The notes: a model not told the origin generated them from the letters alone. A DNA stretch of 64,000 nt from Lachnospiraceae bacterium (GCA_017621075.1 JAGATV010000045.1:36085-100084), one strand, 5' to 3'. Shown: positions 17,637-26,833, counted from the first letter of the stretch. A program made the numbers and translations.

Positions 17637-18656
17637 ATGGCAAGGCAAATGAAAGATGGCAATATTTCAGGGCTGCAGAAGGCGGCAATCCTGCTGATCT
17701 CCTTAGGCCCGGAGCGTTCTGCCGGGATCTTTAAGCATTTGAAGGAAGAAGAAATAGAAGAACTGACTCTTGAGATCGCCAACACCAGGAGCGTGACGCC
17801 CCAGGTGAAGGAAGATGTCATCAATGAGTTTTACGAAGTGTGTCTGGCACAGCAATATATTGCTGAGGGTGGCATCTCTTATGCAAAGGAACTGTTGGAG
17901 AAGGCTTTGGGCAGCGACAAGGCAATGGATGTCATCGGAAAGCTCACGGCGTCCCTACAGGTGAAGCCTTTTGAATTTGTAAGAAAGACCGATGCCAGCC
18001 AGATCACCAACTTTATCCAGGATGAGCATCCCCAGACCATTGCGCTGATCCTGTCCTATCTGTCCCCCGGACAGGCAGCCCAGATCCTTTCTGCACTGCC
18101 GCCGGACAGGCAGACGGATGTGGCCAGACGTATCGCAGTCATGGACCGCACCAGCCCCGAGGTCATCAAGGAAGTGGAGAAGGTGCTGGAGACCAAGCTG
18201 GCAAGTCTGGTAAATCAGGATTATACCATCATCGGCGGCGTGGATTCCGTGGTGGAGATCTTGAATACGGTGGACCGGGGTACAGAAAAACACATCATGG
18301 AGACTTTGGAAATCGAGGAGCCGGAACTGGCGGACGAGATCAGAAAGAAGATGTTTGTATTCGAGGATGTGCTGCTTCTGGACGACAGGGCGATCCAGCG
18401 TGTGCTGCGTGATGTGGACAACAATGATCTGGGCATTGCACTGAAGGGAGCAAATGAACAGGTGCAGAATGCGATCTTCAACAACTTGTCAAAGCGTCTT
18501 GCTGTGATGATCAAGGAAGACATGGAATTCATGGGACCTGTCCGTATGAAGGATGTGGAGGAAGCACAGCAGAAGATCGTAAATATCATCCGCAAACTGG
18601 AGGATGCAGGAGAGATCGTTATTTCCAGAGGTGGAGGTGACGAGATCATTGTCTAA
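17637..18656 (+). CDS. fliG: Flagellar motor switch protein FliG
   Basis: FliG is the C-ring component that touches the stator and generates torque. The 339-residue protein has the three domains: N-terminal FliF-binding part (GLQKAAILLISLGPERSAGI), middle domain with the EHPQT motif (DEHPQTIALILSYL), and C-terminal torque helix with charged residues (VLLLDDRAIQRVLRDVDNND). Its last codons contain the ribosome site and TTG start of fliH, so the two are translationally coupled. Confidence 0.97.
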   Translation: MARQMKDGNISGLQKAAILLISLGPERSAGIFKHLKEEEIEELTLEIANTRSVTPQVKEDVINEFYEVCLAQQYIAEGGISYAKELLEKALGSDKAMDVIGKLTASLQVKPFEFVRKTDASQITNFIQDEHPQTIALILSYLSPGQAAQILSALPPDRQTDVARRIAVMDRTSPEVIKEVEKVLETKLASLVNQDYTIIGGVDSVVEILNTVDRGTEKHIMETLEIEEPELADEIRKKMFVFEDVLLLDDRAIQRVLRDVDNNDLGIALKGANEQVQNAIFNNLSKRLAVMIKEDMEFMGPVRMKDVEEAQQKIVNIIRKLEDAGEIVISRGGGDEIIV

Positions 18657-19542
18657 GAATCTGTTAAAGACAGGATATTTTGGACTGACCAGTGAAGAAG
18701 CCAGGGTCATTGATACCAATGAACTTTTGGAAAAGAGGATACAAGAGTTGTCTGCCAAGATGAAGCGCCCGGAGAATGAAGGGTTCATTGCCGGTATCCC
18801 GGCGGACAGCCTTGCGGTGGACGCACTTTTGTCCGATGAGGATACAGCAGAAAGGGCAGGCGACGGGCTTTTAGGCGGGGAGGATTCCCGGAGCAATGTG
18901 ATCAAAGCGGCGGAGAGTGGAGAAACCATTCGGGCGGAAGCTGTGAATGAGGCGCAGACCATTCTGGCAGATGCTAAGGAGCAGGCAGATAAGCTTCTTA
19001 AGGAGGCGGCTGCCAAGGCAGAGGCAGAAAGGGAACAGGTCTTTGCCCGGGCCAGGGAAGAAGGTTATGCGGACGGTCAGAAGCAGGCGGAGGCTGCGAA
19101 TGAGCAGGTCAGGAGACAGCTTGCAGACGAAAAGCGGCAGTTGGAAGAAGCATATGAGAAGCAGCTTGAGGAGCTGGAGCCACAGTTCATAGACACGATC
19201 ACCGGTATCTATGAGCATATTTTTCATGTGGAACTTAAGTCCTATCGTGAGATATTGGTATATCTGATCTCCGACACCCTGCGGAAAGTGGAGGATAACA
19301 GGAATTTTCTGATCCATGTGAGCAGGGAAGATTATCCTTATGTGAGCATGCAGAAGAAGCAGATCCTGTCGGGCCCGGTCATGGCCGGACATACCGCAGA
19401 GATCGTGGAAGATCTGGCTCTTGCTCCGAATGAATGTCTGATAGAGACCGAGGGCGGCATCTTTGACTGTGGCCTGGACACGCAGCTTACAGAGCTTGGA
19501 CAGAAGCTTAAGCTGCTGTCTTATAAAAAAGAGAACGGGTGA
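18649..19542 (+). CDS. fliH: Flagellar assembly protein FliH
   Basis: I choose the TTG at 18649, because GGAGGTGA lies 8 bases before it. It overlaps the fliG stop by 8 bases. An ATG 45 bases upstream would add 15 residues read within fliG. The 297-residue product has a variable N-terminus, a long Ala/Glu/Gln coiled coil (about 90-170, with DAKEQADKLLKEAAAKAEAE) carrying GxxxG-like spacing, and a C-terminal FliH domain similar to V-ATPase subunit E. FliH regulates the FliI ATPase and carries it to the export gate. A TTG start may reduce its synthesis relative to FliG. Confidence 0.88.
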   Translation: MSKNLLKTGYFGLTSEEARVIDTNELLEKRIQELSAKMKRPENEGFIAGIPADSLAVDALLSDEDTAERAGDGLLGGEDSRSNVIKAAESGETIRAEAVNEAQTILADAKEQADKLLKEAAAKAEAEREQVFARAREEGYADGQKQAEAANEQVRRQLADEKRQLEEAYEKQLEELEPQFIDTITGIYEHIFHVELKSYREILVYLISDTLRKVEDNRNFLIHVSREDYPYVSMQKKQILSGPVMAGHTAEIVEDLALAPNECLIETEGGIFDCGLDTQLTELGQKLKLLSYKKENG

Positions 19543-20879
19543 ACAGATTGAACACGGTTGCCATTGATTTTGAAAAGTACAACAGGATAACAGAGGATAC
19601 TTTCTTTAAGAAGCTGGGCAAGGTAGTCAACATTGTCGGGCTTACCATCGAATCCACAGGGCCGGATGCCAGACTGGGAGATATCTGCAGGATATTGCCG
19701 GACAGTAAGGGGCAGGAAAAGATGCGCCCGATTTTGGCAGAGGTGGTAGGATTTAAGGACAAGAAGACCCTGCTCATGCCTTATGATGCCACGGACGGGA
19801 TCGGACTGGGCAGCATTGTGGAGAACACGGGGAGTCCTCTGCGCGTTGCGGTCAGCGACAAACTCTTGGGAAAAACGTTGGACGGTATGGGCAGACCTGT
19901 GGACGGTACCCGGATAGAGGGGAATTCCTATCCTGTGGAGGCTGCGCCCCCGGACCCCATGAGCCGTGCCATCATCGATCAGGTGCTGCCTTTGGGGGTC
20001 AAGGCCGTGGATGGTCTGATCACTGTTGGCAAAGGCCAGCGTATCGGGATCTTTGCGGGTTCCGGCGTTGGAAAGTCCACACTGATGGGTATGTTTGCCC
20101 GCAACACCAAAGCGGATATCAATGTCATCGCACTGATCGGAGAACGTGGAAGAGAGGTGCGGGAATTTATAGAGAGGGATCTGGGGGAAGAAGGCATGCG
20201 GCGTTCCGTGGTGGTGGTGGCCACCTCCGACAGGCCTGCCCTGGAGCGCAATAAGGCTGCCAAGACAGCCACGGCTATTGCAGAGTATTTCCGGGATCAG
20301 GGGAAGGATGTCCTGCTGATGATGGATTCCCTGACCCGTTTTTCCATGGCCCAGCGTGAAATCGGGCTGGCCAGCGGAGAGCCTCCGGTTACCAGGGGGT
20401 ATCCTCCCAGTGTGTATTCCGAGATGCCCAAGCTTTTAGAGCGGGCAGGACGTGCCGAGAAGGGATCGATTACGGGGCTGTACACCGTACTGGTGGATGG
20501 CGATGATTTTAACGAGCCCATCACGGATACGGCCAGGAGCATCCTGGACGGGCATATCATGCTGGACCGCAGACTGGGGCACAAGAACCACTATCCGGCC
20601 ATCGATGTGCTGCAGAGCATTTCCAGATGCATGAGCCAGATCGCCGGGAAGGACCATAAGAAGGCGGCTGGCAGGTTAAAGACGGTGCTTGCCACCTACA
20701 GCGAGGCGGAGGACCTGATCAACATCGGCGCTTACAAAAGCGGCAGCAATCCGTCCATTGATTATGCCATCTCCAAGATCGATGCCGTGAATGCATTTTT
20801 GTGCCAGGACGTGGATGAGAAGTTTACTTTTGAGGAGAGCGTGAACATGCTGGGCGAGCTGTTTGCAGATCAGCAGTAG
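19539..20879 (+). CDS. fliI: Flagellum-specific ATPase FliI
   Basis: The 446-residue ATPase, related to F1-beta, energises early steps of flagellar export. It shows Walker A GSGVGKST (about 174-181), Walker B VLLMMDSLTRF, the RGYPPSVYSEMPKLLERAG segment and the substrate-binding DxF motif region. The GTG start overlaps the fliH stop by 3 bases (GTGA). Complete and of family length. Confidence 0.97.
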   Translation: MNRLNTVAIDFEKYNRITEDTFFKKLGKVVNIVGLTIESTGPDARLGDICRILPDSKGQEKMRPILAEVVGFKDKKTLLMPYDATDGIGLGSIVENTGSPLRVAVSDKLLGKTLDGMGRPVDGTRIEGNSYPVEAAPPDPMSRAIIDQVLPLGVKAVDGLITVGKGQRIGIFAGSGVGKSTLMGMFARNTKADINVIALIGERGREVREFIERDLGEEGMRRSVVVVATSDRPALERNKAAKTATAIAEYFRDQGKDVLLMMDSLTRFSMAQREIGLASGEPPVTRGYPPSVYSEMPKLLERAGRAEKGSITGLYTVLVDGDDFNEPITDTARSILDGHIMLDRRLGHKNHYPAIDVLQSISRCMSQIAGKDHKKAAGRLKTVLATYSEAEDLINIGAYKSGSNPSIDYAISKIDAVNAFLCQDVDEKFTFEESVNMLGELFADQQ

Positions 20880-20916
20880 CGTGCAGGATGAAAGGCAGTC
20901 CCGGAGGTGAGGCGTT

Positions 20917-21366
20917 ATGGCAAGATTTCGATATTCTTTGCAGAGTATTCTGGACATTAAGATGAAGATGGAAACCCAGGCAAAACAGGAATTCTCGGCG
21001 GCAAAAAGTGCGCTGGATGAGGAGGAAAAGGGGCTTTTTTCTCTGAGGGAGCAGAAGGCGGACCTTGAGGAGAAAGCGGGGGAGCTTTTGTCCGGCAGGC
21101 TGGATTTTATGGCGATCGAGGAGAACAAGCAGGCAATTCTGTTTACGGAGGGACAGATCGCCATAAAAAAGGAACGGGTCCGGCAGGCCGGAAAGCGCCT
21201 GGAAAACGCCAGAGAGGCGCTGACAGAGGTAATGAGGGAAAGAAAGACCCATGAGACCCTGAAAGAAAAATCCTTTGAAGCATTTTTGAAGGAGGAGAAC
21301 AGGGCGGAGAGCAAGGCGGTGGATGAGCTGACAAGCTACACTTATGGGAAGAAGACGGATAAATAG
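20917..21366 (+). CDS. fliJ: Flagellar export chaperone FliJ
   Basis: The 149-residue protein is almost entirely coiled coil, starting RFRYSLQSILDIKMKMETQA, which is the FliJ N-terminal signature. FliJ inserts into the FliI hexamer like the gamma subunit of F1-ATPase and helps to open the export gate. Ribosome site GGAGGTGAGG. Position after fliI confirms the assignment. Confidence 0.92.
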   Translation: MARFRYSLQSILDIKMKMETQAKQEFSAAKSALDEEEKGLFSLREQKADLEEKAGELLSGRLDFMAIEENKQAILFTEGQIAIKKERVRQAGKRLENAREALTEVMRERKTHETLKEKSFEAFLKEENRAESKAVDELTSYTYGKKTDK

Positions 21367-21372
21367 CAGGGG

Positions 21373-22293
21373 ATGGCAAAAGGGATCTCCCAGAAAACAG
21401 ACAGGCAGGTGACGAGCGTGGCAAAGGAATTAAGACCTGAAGAGGCAGCCGCACAGGCGGAAAAGAAACGATTACAAGAGGAAAAGAAACGGCTGAAAAA
21501 AGAACAGCAGATCCAGAGAAAAGAGGCAAAGCGCCGTGCGAAGGAGATCGCAAAGCAGGAGGATGCGCTGGCTGAGGAGGAAGAGAGCGGCGGTGTGACT
21601 ACTTTTTTGGCCACATTGGTCATCGTTGCACTGTGGATCGCCGTGATCTGCGTGGTGGTAAAACTGGATATCGGCGGTTTCGGCAGTTCTGTGCTGGCAC
21701 CGATCTTAAAGGATGTTCCCGTGGTCAACAAAATCCTGCCCGGCAAGACCCTGACGGAGACCAATGATCCCGACAGCTATGGCGGATATACCAGTCTTAA
21801 GGACGCAGTGGATCAGATCAAGAATTTGGAATTGGAATTGGAGCGTGCTCTGAATGCGGGCAGTGCCAAGGATGAGGAGATCGCCACTCTGAAAGCGGAG
21901 GTGCTGCGCCTTCAGGAGTTTGAGAAGAAGCAGGTGGAATTCCAGCGTATCCGCACGGAATTCTATGAAGAGGTGGTCTACGCGGAAAAAGGCCCCGGCG
22001 AGGAAGCCTATCAGAAATATTATGAGGCTATGGACCCGGCTACGGCAGAGTATCTTTACAAGCAGGTGATAGCCGGACAGCAGGAGAGCAAAGAGGTTTT
22101 GGAGTATGCCAATACTTATGCACAGATGAAGCCCAAACAGGCAGCAGCGGCTTTCGAGAAGATGACAGGCAATCTTGATCTGGTGTCGAAGATACTGATG
22201 GCCATGAGCGCAGAAGAACGTGCCAAGATCCTGGACAGCATGGATTCGGAGGTAGTGGCAAAACTGACCAAAATTATGGATCCGGAGTCTTAA
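21373..22293 (+). CDS. ylxF: MotE-like protein (YlxF; MgtE N-domain family)
   Basis: The 306-residue protein begins with a charged coiled coil (Lys/Glu/Arg-rich, residues 20-65), has one membrane helix (FLATLVIVALWIAVICVVVK, about 76-96), another coiled coil (about 145-190), and a C-terminal MgtE-N-like helical repeat (MKPKQAAAAFEKM, MSAEERAKILDSMD). That matches YlxF/MotE proteins found between fliJ and fliK. MotE is a chaperone for the stator-associated protein MotC in alphaproteobacteria; the Firmicutes role is not settled. The first ATG has a poorly spaced ribosome site, and the GTG at 21418 with AGGTGA upstream is a credible alternative start. Confidence 0.78.
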   Translation: MAKGISQKTDRQVTSVAKELRPEEAAAQAEKKRLQEEKKRLKKEQQIQRKEAKRRAKEIAKQEDALAEEEESGGVTTFLATLVIVALWIAVICVVVKLDIGGFGSSVLAPILKDVPVVNKILPGKTLTETNDPDSYGGYTSLKDAVDQIKNLELELERALNAGSAKDEEIATLKAEVLRLQEFEKKQVEFQRIRTEFYEEVVYAEKGPGEEAYQKYYEAMDPATAEYLYKQVIAGQQESKEVLEYANTYAQMKPKQAAAAFEKMTGNLDLVSKILMAMSAEERAKILDSMDSEVVAKLTKIMDPES

Positions 22294-22356
22294 GTCCACA
22301 AGGGAAAGTGCCGATAAAAATAGTGGATTCAAATTTTTAAGGAAAGGAGGAGGACA

Positions 22357-23739
22357 ATGACCAGCACATCAGTAAAGGATGTAGGCCATCTGTTTGGCGG
22401 ATTTGCCATAAACGCAGCATCCCAGGCAGCATCAGCCGGCAAGATCAGCTTCCAGAGCGTATGGGACGGTCAGACGGCGGCAGGCGGGCAGCGGGCGGAT
22501 GCTTCCGGACAGACCGGGACACCGGAGGGAAAACAGCCCGTAAAACCGGGAGAATCCTTGAGGGCAAAAGAAACCGGCAAGATCTCCGGAGACAAGACTT
22601 TGGAAAAGAAAGAAGTCCCTGATATACCGGAGGATGAAAAGCTGGAAAAGGCAATGGAGATCCTTGAGACGGCGGCAGTGCAGCTGGTGGAAGAGATCAC
22701 ACACACTTTGGACATCAGTCCGGAGGAAGTACAGGACCTGCTGGACGGCATGGAACTTACGCCCACCGATCTTCTTGAGCCGGAGAACCTGAGCGCATTC
22801 CTGTTACAGGCAGTCGGTGCTGAGGATTCCGTGGCACTTCTCACCAATGAAGCCCTGTACAGCGATTACAGGCAGTTGATGCAGGAACTGGAGCAGATGC
22901 TTTCCGGGGACAGCGGCATGCAGGAGCTTGATCTGGCACAGCTAAGGAATCTGGCAGCCCGGAGCATGGATGCAGTGTCAGGACAGGGGATGGAAGCAGG
23001 GCTGAAAGAGCCTGCACAGCCCGTGGTGGAGATCGCAGTGGAAGGCGTAAGCGACGATCCCGAGGACAACAGTGTGGTCACGGAAGATGGACAGACCTTG
23101 GGCATGAAGGAATTGGTGAAGGAATCCGGCACCGTCTTGGACAAAGAAAACACAGCAGAACACGGCGGACACAGAGAGACCGGGGAGCAGGGCGCAAGCC
23201 TTTTTCAACAGAATCTTAAGGCTGACGGCGGCATCTTGCAGCAGGCACCTGTGCAGGAGACGGGGAATGGTTTCAGCGTAGAGACCCAGGACCTCATGAG
23301 ACAGATCATGGATTACATGAAAGTCCAGGTAAAACCTGATACTTCCAGCATGGAGATGCAATTACACCCGGAGAGCCTGGGGACCCTGCATATCAATGTG
23401 GCATCCAAGGACGGCGTACTCACAGCCAACTTTGTCACACAGAACGAAGCAGTAAGGGCAGCACTGGAGAGCCATATAGTTCAGTTGAAAGAAAATTTCG
23501 CCGAGCAGGGCATCAAGGTAGCAGCCATTGAGGTTACCGTACAGACCCACCAGTTTGAACAGAATCTGGACCAGGGCCGGGGACAGGAACAGGATGGCAG
23601 CCACAGAGGTACCCGCACAAGAAGGATCAGACTGGACGGACCTTTGGACATGGAGGCGCTTGCAGACATGGACGAGGAGGAACAGCTGGCAGCACAGGTG
23701 ATGGCATTAAACGGCAGTACGGTGGATTTCACCGCATGA
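22357..23739 (+). CDS. fliK: Flagellar hook-length control protein FliK
   Basis: FliK measures hook length and switches the export gate from hook to filament substrates. The 460-residue protein has a long low-complexity N-terminal ruler (Gln/Glu/Gly/Ser) and a compact C-terminal switch domain (MEMQLHPESLGTLHINVASK, then LKENFAEQGIKV) typical of the Flg_hook family. The ruler is poorly conserved as expected. Ribosome site GGAAAGGAGGAGG is very strong. Confidence 0.93.
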   Translation: MTSTSVKDVGHLFGGFAINAASQAASAGKISFQSVWDGQTAAGGQRADASGQTGTPEGKQPVKPGESLRAKETGKISGDKTLEKKEVPDIPEDEKLEKAMEILETAAVQLVEEITHTLDISPEEVQDLLDGMELTPTDLLEPENLSAFLLQAVGAEDSVALLTNEALYSDYRQLMQELEQMLSGDSGMQELDLAQLRNLAARSMDAVSGQGMEAGLKEPAQPVVEIAVEGVSDDPEDNSVVTEDGQTLGMKELVKESGTVLDKENTAEHGGHRETGEQGASLFQQNLKADGGILQQAPVQETGNGFSVETQDLMRQIMDYMKVQVKPDTSSMEMQLHPESLGTLHINVASKDGVLTANFVTQNEAVRAALESHIVQLKENFAEQGIKVAAIEVTVQTHQFEQNLDQGRGQEQDGSHRGTRTRRIRLDGPLDMEALADMDEEEQLAAQVMALNGSTVDFTA

Positions 23740-23766
23740 TCAAAAAACAGAAAGGAGAGGATCGAT

Positions 23767-24501
23767 ATGGCACTGGTTGCACCCGTTGAGGACGGCAAGA
23801 TCGTGGAGACGGCCTCCCAAAATTCTCTGAAGAATACTTCCAAGACCAGTAACAGCGAAATGGATAAGGATGCGTTCCTGCAGCTTCTGGTAGCACAGAT
23901 GAAGTACCAGGACCCTCTGGAACCCACTTCCAACACAGAGTACATATCCCAGTATGCACAGTTCTCCCAGGTAGAACAGATGCAGAATATGGCCGGAAGC
24001 ATGGATTTACAGAGAGCAAGCTCCCTGGTGGGCGAGGAGGTCTATATCAAGACTACCACATCCGCAGGAGAGACCAAGTATGTCCAGGGCAAAGTAGACT
24101 ATGTGGTTTACGAGAATGGTAAGGCGTATCTTTCCATCAATGAAGAACTGTATTCCCTGGAGGACCTGGATACCGTGGCAGATGCGGAATACCTTGCAGC
24201 ATATAATAAGGCTACCGAGTTTGTGACAAAGGTGAACAAACTTCCCAATGTGAACGGTATCGATCTTACAGATGCTTCGGATATCGACGAACTGGAAGAA
24301 GCCTACAACAGCATGAACGATTACGAGAAGAGTTTTGTGGCAAACGATGTGGTAAAGAGACTTGACAAGTATATCGAGAGACTGAAGGAGATCAGACAGG
24401 CGGCGGAAGAGGCCGAAGAGAACCAGCCGGAAGAAGGAACCGACGGCACGGAAGAAGTTGACGATACGGAAGAAACCGGCGGCACGGAGGACGCAGTCTG
24501 A
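23767..24501 (+). CDS. flgD: Flagellar hook-capping protein FlgD
   Basis: FlgD forms the scaffold under which hook subunits assemble. The 244-residue protein has the N-terminal motif DKDAFLQLLVAQMKYQDPLEP and the QYAQFSQVEQMQNM segment of the FlgD family. The usual C-terminal tudor/Ig-like part is reduced; about residues 85-120 still look like the first strands, then comes a helical stretch (about 140-205) and a terminal 35-residue tail of mostly Glu, Asp, Gly and Thr. That acidic tail is unusual. Ribosome site AAAGGAGAGG. Confidence 0.92.
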   Translation: MALVAPVEDGKIVETASQNSLKNTSKTSNSEMDKDAFLQLLVAQMKYQDPLEPTSNTEYISQYAQFSQVEQMQNMAGSMDLQRASSLVGEEVYIKTTTSAGETKYVQGKVDYVVYENGKAYLSINEELYSLEDLDTVADAEYLAAYNKATEFVTKVNKLPNVNGIDLTDASDIDELEEAYNSMNDYEKSFVANDVVKRLDKYIERLKEIRQAAEEAEENQPEEGTDGTEEVDDTEETGGTEDAV

Positions 24502-24528
24502 TACAGAAGGACAGAGGAGCTTAGGAAT

Positions 24529-24924
24529 ATGGATATTCAGAAAAACAGTTTCCTTTCCATTGGCCAGGTGGCAGACCGGATCGGTCAGAAGTCCTCGGCA
24601 GGGGATCGGAAGGCCCCGGAAGAAGGGCTCAGTTTCCGGGATATCCTGGAACAGAAGGCGGCGGACACAGGCAACCTTAAGCTGTCAAAGCATGCGGCAG
24701 TCAGGCTGAATGACCGCGGCATCAGCCTTACCAAGGACCAATGGCATCGTCTGGAAGGAGGAGCCAGAAAAGCCGGACAGAAAGGAATCAGAGATTCCCT
24801 GGTCATTGTGGATGATCTGGCATTTATCGTGAATGTGCCCAATCAGACAGTGGTCACCGCAATGGACAGTACACAGACAGACGAGAATGTATTTACAAAT
24901 ATCAACGGAGCAGTCATCATGTAA
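24529..24924 (+). CDS. Flagellar operon protein (TIGR02530 type)
   Basis: The 131-residue protein belongs to a small family found only in flagellar operons, between flgD and flgE, in Firmicutes. It carries the family core KLSKHAAVRLNDRGISLTKD and a C-terminal strand segment DLAFIVNVPNQTVVTAMDS. It has no signal peptide or membrane segment, so it is cytoplasmic or exported by the flagellar apparatus. Its exact role is unknown; a link to hook assembly is inferred from its place. Confidence 0.85.
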   Translation: MDIQKNSFLSIGQVADRIGQKSSAGDRKAPEEGLSFRDILEQKAADTGNLKLSKHAAVRLNDRGISLTKDQWHRLEGGARKAGQKGIRDSLVIVDDLAFIVNVPNQTVVTAMDSTQTDENVFTNINGAVIM

Positions 24925-24925
24925 C

Positions 24926-24978
24926 CGGACCTGAGTGGAGGTTACGTCCCCCGACTGACAGAAGGGGACATGGTTCCG
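24926..24978 (+). promoter_or_regulatory. Hairpin in the flgE leader
   Basis: GTCCCC (24946-24951) pairs perfectly with GGGGAC (24964-24969), and CGGACC (24926-24931) can pair with GGTTCCG (24972-24978) with one bulged base. The element ends just before the flgE ribosome site AAGGAGGA and has no T-run, so it may influence hook-gene translation or mRNA stability. Function is inferred. Confidence 0.4.
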
Positions 24979-25000
24979 TTATGAAGGAGGAACAAATACT

Positions 25001-26731
25001 ATGATGAGATCACTTTATTCTGGTGTGGCAGGTTTAAAGACCCACCAGACAAAGATGGACGTAATCGGTAACAACATCGCAAATGTAAACACCACCGCAT
25101 TTAAATCCAGTTCTATCGTATTCAGCGAGCTGATGAGCCAGACCACCCAGAGAGCCAGCGGACCGAATGCCGCCACCGGAACAGGCGGCACCAATGCAAG
25201 ACAGATCGGACTTGGCGTAAAATCCGGCGCCATCAATATCAATATTGAGGGCCAGGGCTCCAGCCAGTCTACCGGCAATCCCTTTGATATCATGATCACG
25301 GGAGATAATTTCTTTGTTGTCAATAACGGCAACGGCAACTATTTTACCAGAGACGGTTCTTTCTATGTGGATGGCGCCGGAAATCTTGCCATGACCAGCA
25401 CCGGATATAATGTCATGGGTTGGGGCGTTGATGCTGCTACGGGCAACATCAAGCAGGATACCGTTACCGCACTGCGCATCATGAGCGCAGCAAATATGAC
25501 TTATCCGCCCGAGGCTACCTCCGAGGCTTATGTATCCGGCATCCTTGACAGGAATGATAAGGATGTATCCAGCGCAAACGGTAAGGCAGTGAACCTGAAT
25601 TTCTTTGATGCACTGGGCTACAGCTATACTGCAAGACTGGTGTTCAAGCAGTCGGCAGACGAGAATGCATACAGTGTGGAACTGACCAAACTGCTGGATG
25701 CCAGCGGCGAAGAGATGGACATTTCCGCACTGAAGTTCGGAGATACCGGCAGACTGCAGGAAAAACAGATCAAGGTGCAGTTGACCGATGGTTATTACTG
25801 GGATGGCAAGAAGCTGATGAAGGAGGGAGAAACCACTCCTGTGGTGGATCTGAATACCCCTATCTTTGCGGATGAGCAGGGTACTCTGGTGAAGGATGTG
25901 GATGGCACGGGTGCCACCCTGGATACCACCAATGATGCCCAGGCCAAGCTGGATCTGATCGCAAAGGCTTACGGTTATGAAGGCTCCACGGAAGAGTTTT
26001 TGAACCTTTACCAGAAAAACACCACGGCAGGAAGTGCAGGGGAGGCTATCAGCATCAGGCAGAGACTGGTGAACCTGCAGTATGGCACCACTCCGGTCAC
26101 AGAGCAGTTTGATACCGGCAGTGAATTTACTGCGGATGGCCGTTTCTTTGACGGCGCAACCTTGAATTTTGATCCGGACACTGGTAAATTTGCAGGGATC
26201 AACGGAACTGCCACAAAGACTTCCGTGACACTGGATCTGTCAGGACTGGGAGGAAACTTCTCCAATATCAACATTGATTTTTCAGAGAGCTCAGGGTTCG
26301 ATAACAAAGGAACTTCCACCATCGGCGCTACCAGCGGAGATTTTGACGGACTGGGAGCAGGACGGCGCCTGGGTGATATGATCGGTGTGTCCATCCAGAA
26401 TAATGGTATGATCTATGCAAGCTATGACAACGGTATGACCAAACTGCTTGGTCAGATCGCCACTGCAAATTTTGCCAATGCCTCCGGCCTGGAAAAGTCC
26501 GGTGACAATCTGTATGCGGCTACCTTAAACTCCGGTGAGTTTGACGGGATCGGTGTGGATGTCACCGCAAACGGCGGTTATATGTCCACGGGACAGTTGG
26601 AGATGAGCAACGTGGATCTGTCCGCAGAATTCACGGAAATGATCACTACCCAGCGCGGTTTCCAGGCAAACAGCAGGATCATTACGGTATCCGATACATT
26701 GCTTGAGGAATTGACAAACCTGAAGAGATAA
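25001..26731 (+). CDS. flgE: Flagellar hook protein FlgE
   Basis: FlgE polymerises into the curved hook. The 576-residue protein has the N-terminal family motif VIGNNIANVNTTAFKSSSIV, a large variable central part forming the exposed domains (about 90-480), and the C-terminal region MSNVDLSAEFTEMITTQRGF, then QANSRIITVSDTLLEEL. Two ATG codons in a row begin the gene. At 576 residues it is larger than the 400-residue enteric FlgE, owing to extra domain sequence in the middle (about residues 250-380), which is common in Lachnospiraceae. Confidence 0.96.
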   Translation: MMRSLYSGVAGLKTHQTKMDVIGNNIANVNTTAFKSSSIVFSELMSQTTQRASGPNAATGTGGTNARQIGLGVKSGAININIEGQGSSQSTGNPFDIMITGDNFFVVNNGNGNYFTRDGSFYVDGAGNLAMTSTGYNVMGWGVDAATGNIKQDTVTALRIMSAANMTYPPEATSEAYVSGILDRNDKDVSSANGKAVNLNFFDALGYSYTARLVFKQSADENAYSVELTKLLDASGEEMDISALKFGDTGRLQEKQIKVQLTDGYYWDGKKLMKEGETTPVVDLNTPIFADEQGTLVKDVDGTGATLDTTNDAQAKLDLIAKAYGYEGSTEEFLNLYQKNTTAGSAGEAISIRQRLVNLQYGTTPVTEQFDTGSEFTADGRFFDGATLNFDPDTGKFAGINGTATKTSVTLDLSGLGGNFSNINIDFSESSGFDNKGTSTIGATSGDFDGLGAGRRLGDMIGVSIQNNGMIYASYDNGMTKLLGQIATANFANASGLEKSGDNLYAATLNSGEFDGIGVDVTANGGYMSTGQLEMSNVDLSAEFTEMITTQRGFQANSRIITVSDTLLEELTNLKR

Positions 26732-26744
26732 CTTATAATAAAGG

Positions 26745-26773
26745 TAAGGGACGGAATGTTTTTCCGTCCCTTA
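26745..26773 (+). promoter_or_regulatory. Strong hairpin without T-run between flgE and flbD
   Basis: TAAGGGACGGAA (26745-26756) and TTCCGTCCCTTA (26762-26773) form a perfect 12-pair stem with the 5-base loop TGTTT. It starts 13 bases after the flgE stop and is not followed by a T-run, so it is unlikely to be an efficient intrinsic terminator. It may protect the 3' end of the upstream message or dampen downstream transcription. Confidence 0.7.
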
Positions 26774-26833
26774 TGTTGATATTGGCGACAAACAGTACTT
26801 TAGGTCGATAAGGCCAGGAAGGTGGGACGAAAC

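Noticed and set aside
26804-26811. Sigma-D -10-like GTCGATAA upstream of flbD
   Set aside because: No TAAA -35 element lies 14-16 bases upstream.
26774-26833. Riboswitch (for example c-di-GMP type) upstream of flbD
   Set aside because: The conserved bases and stems of known c-di-GMP classes were not found.
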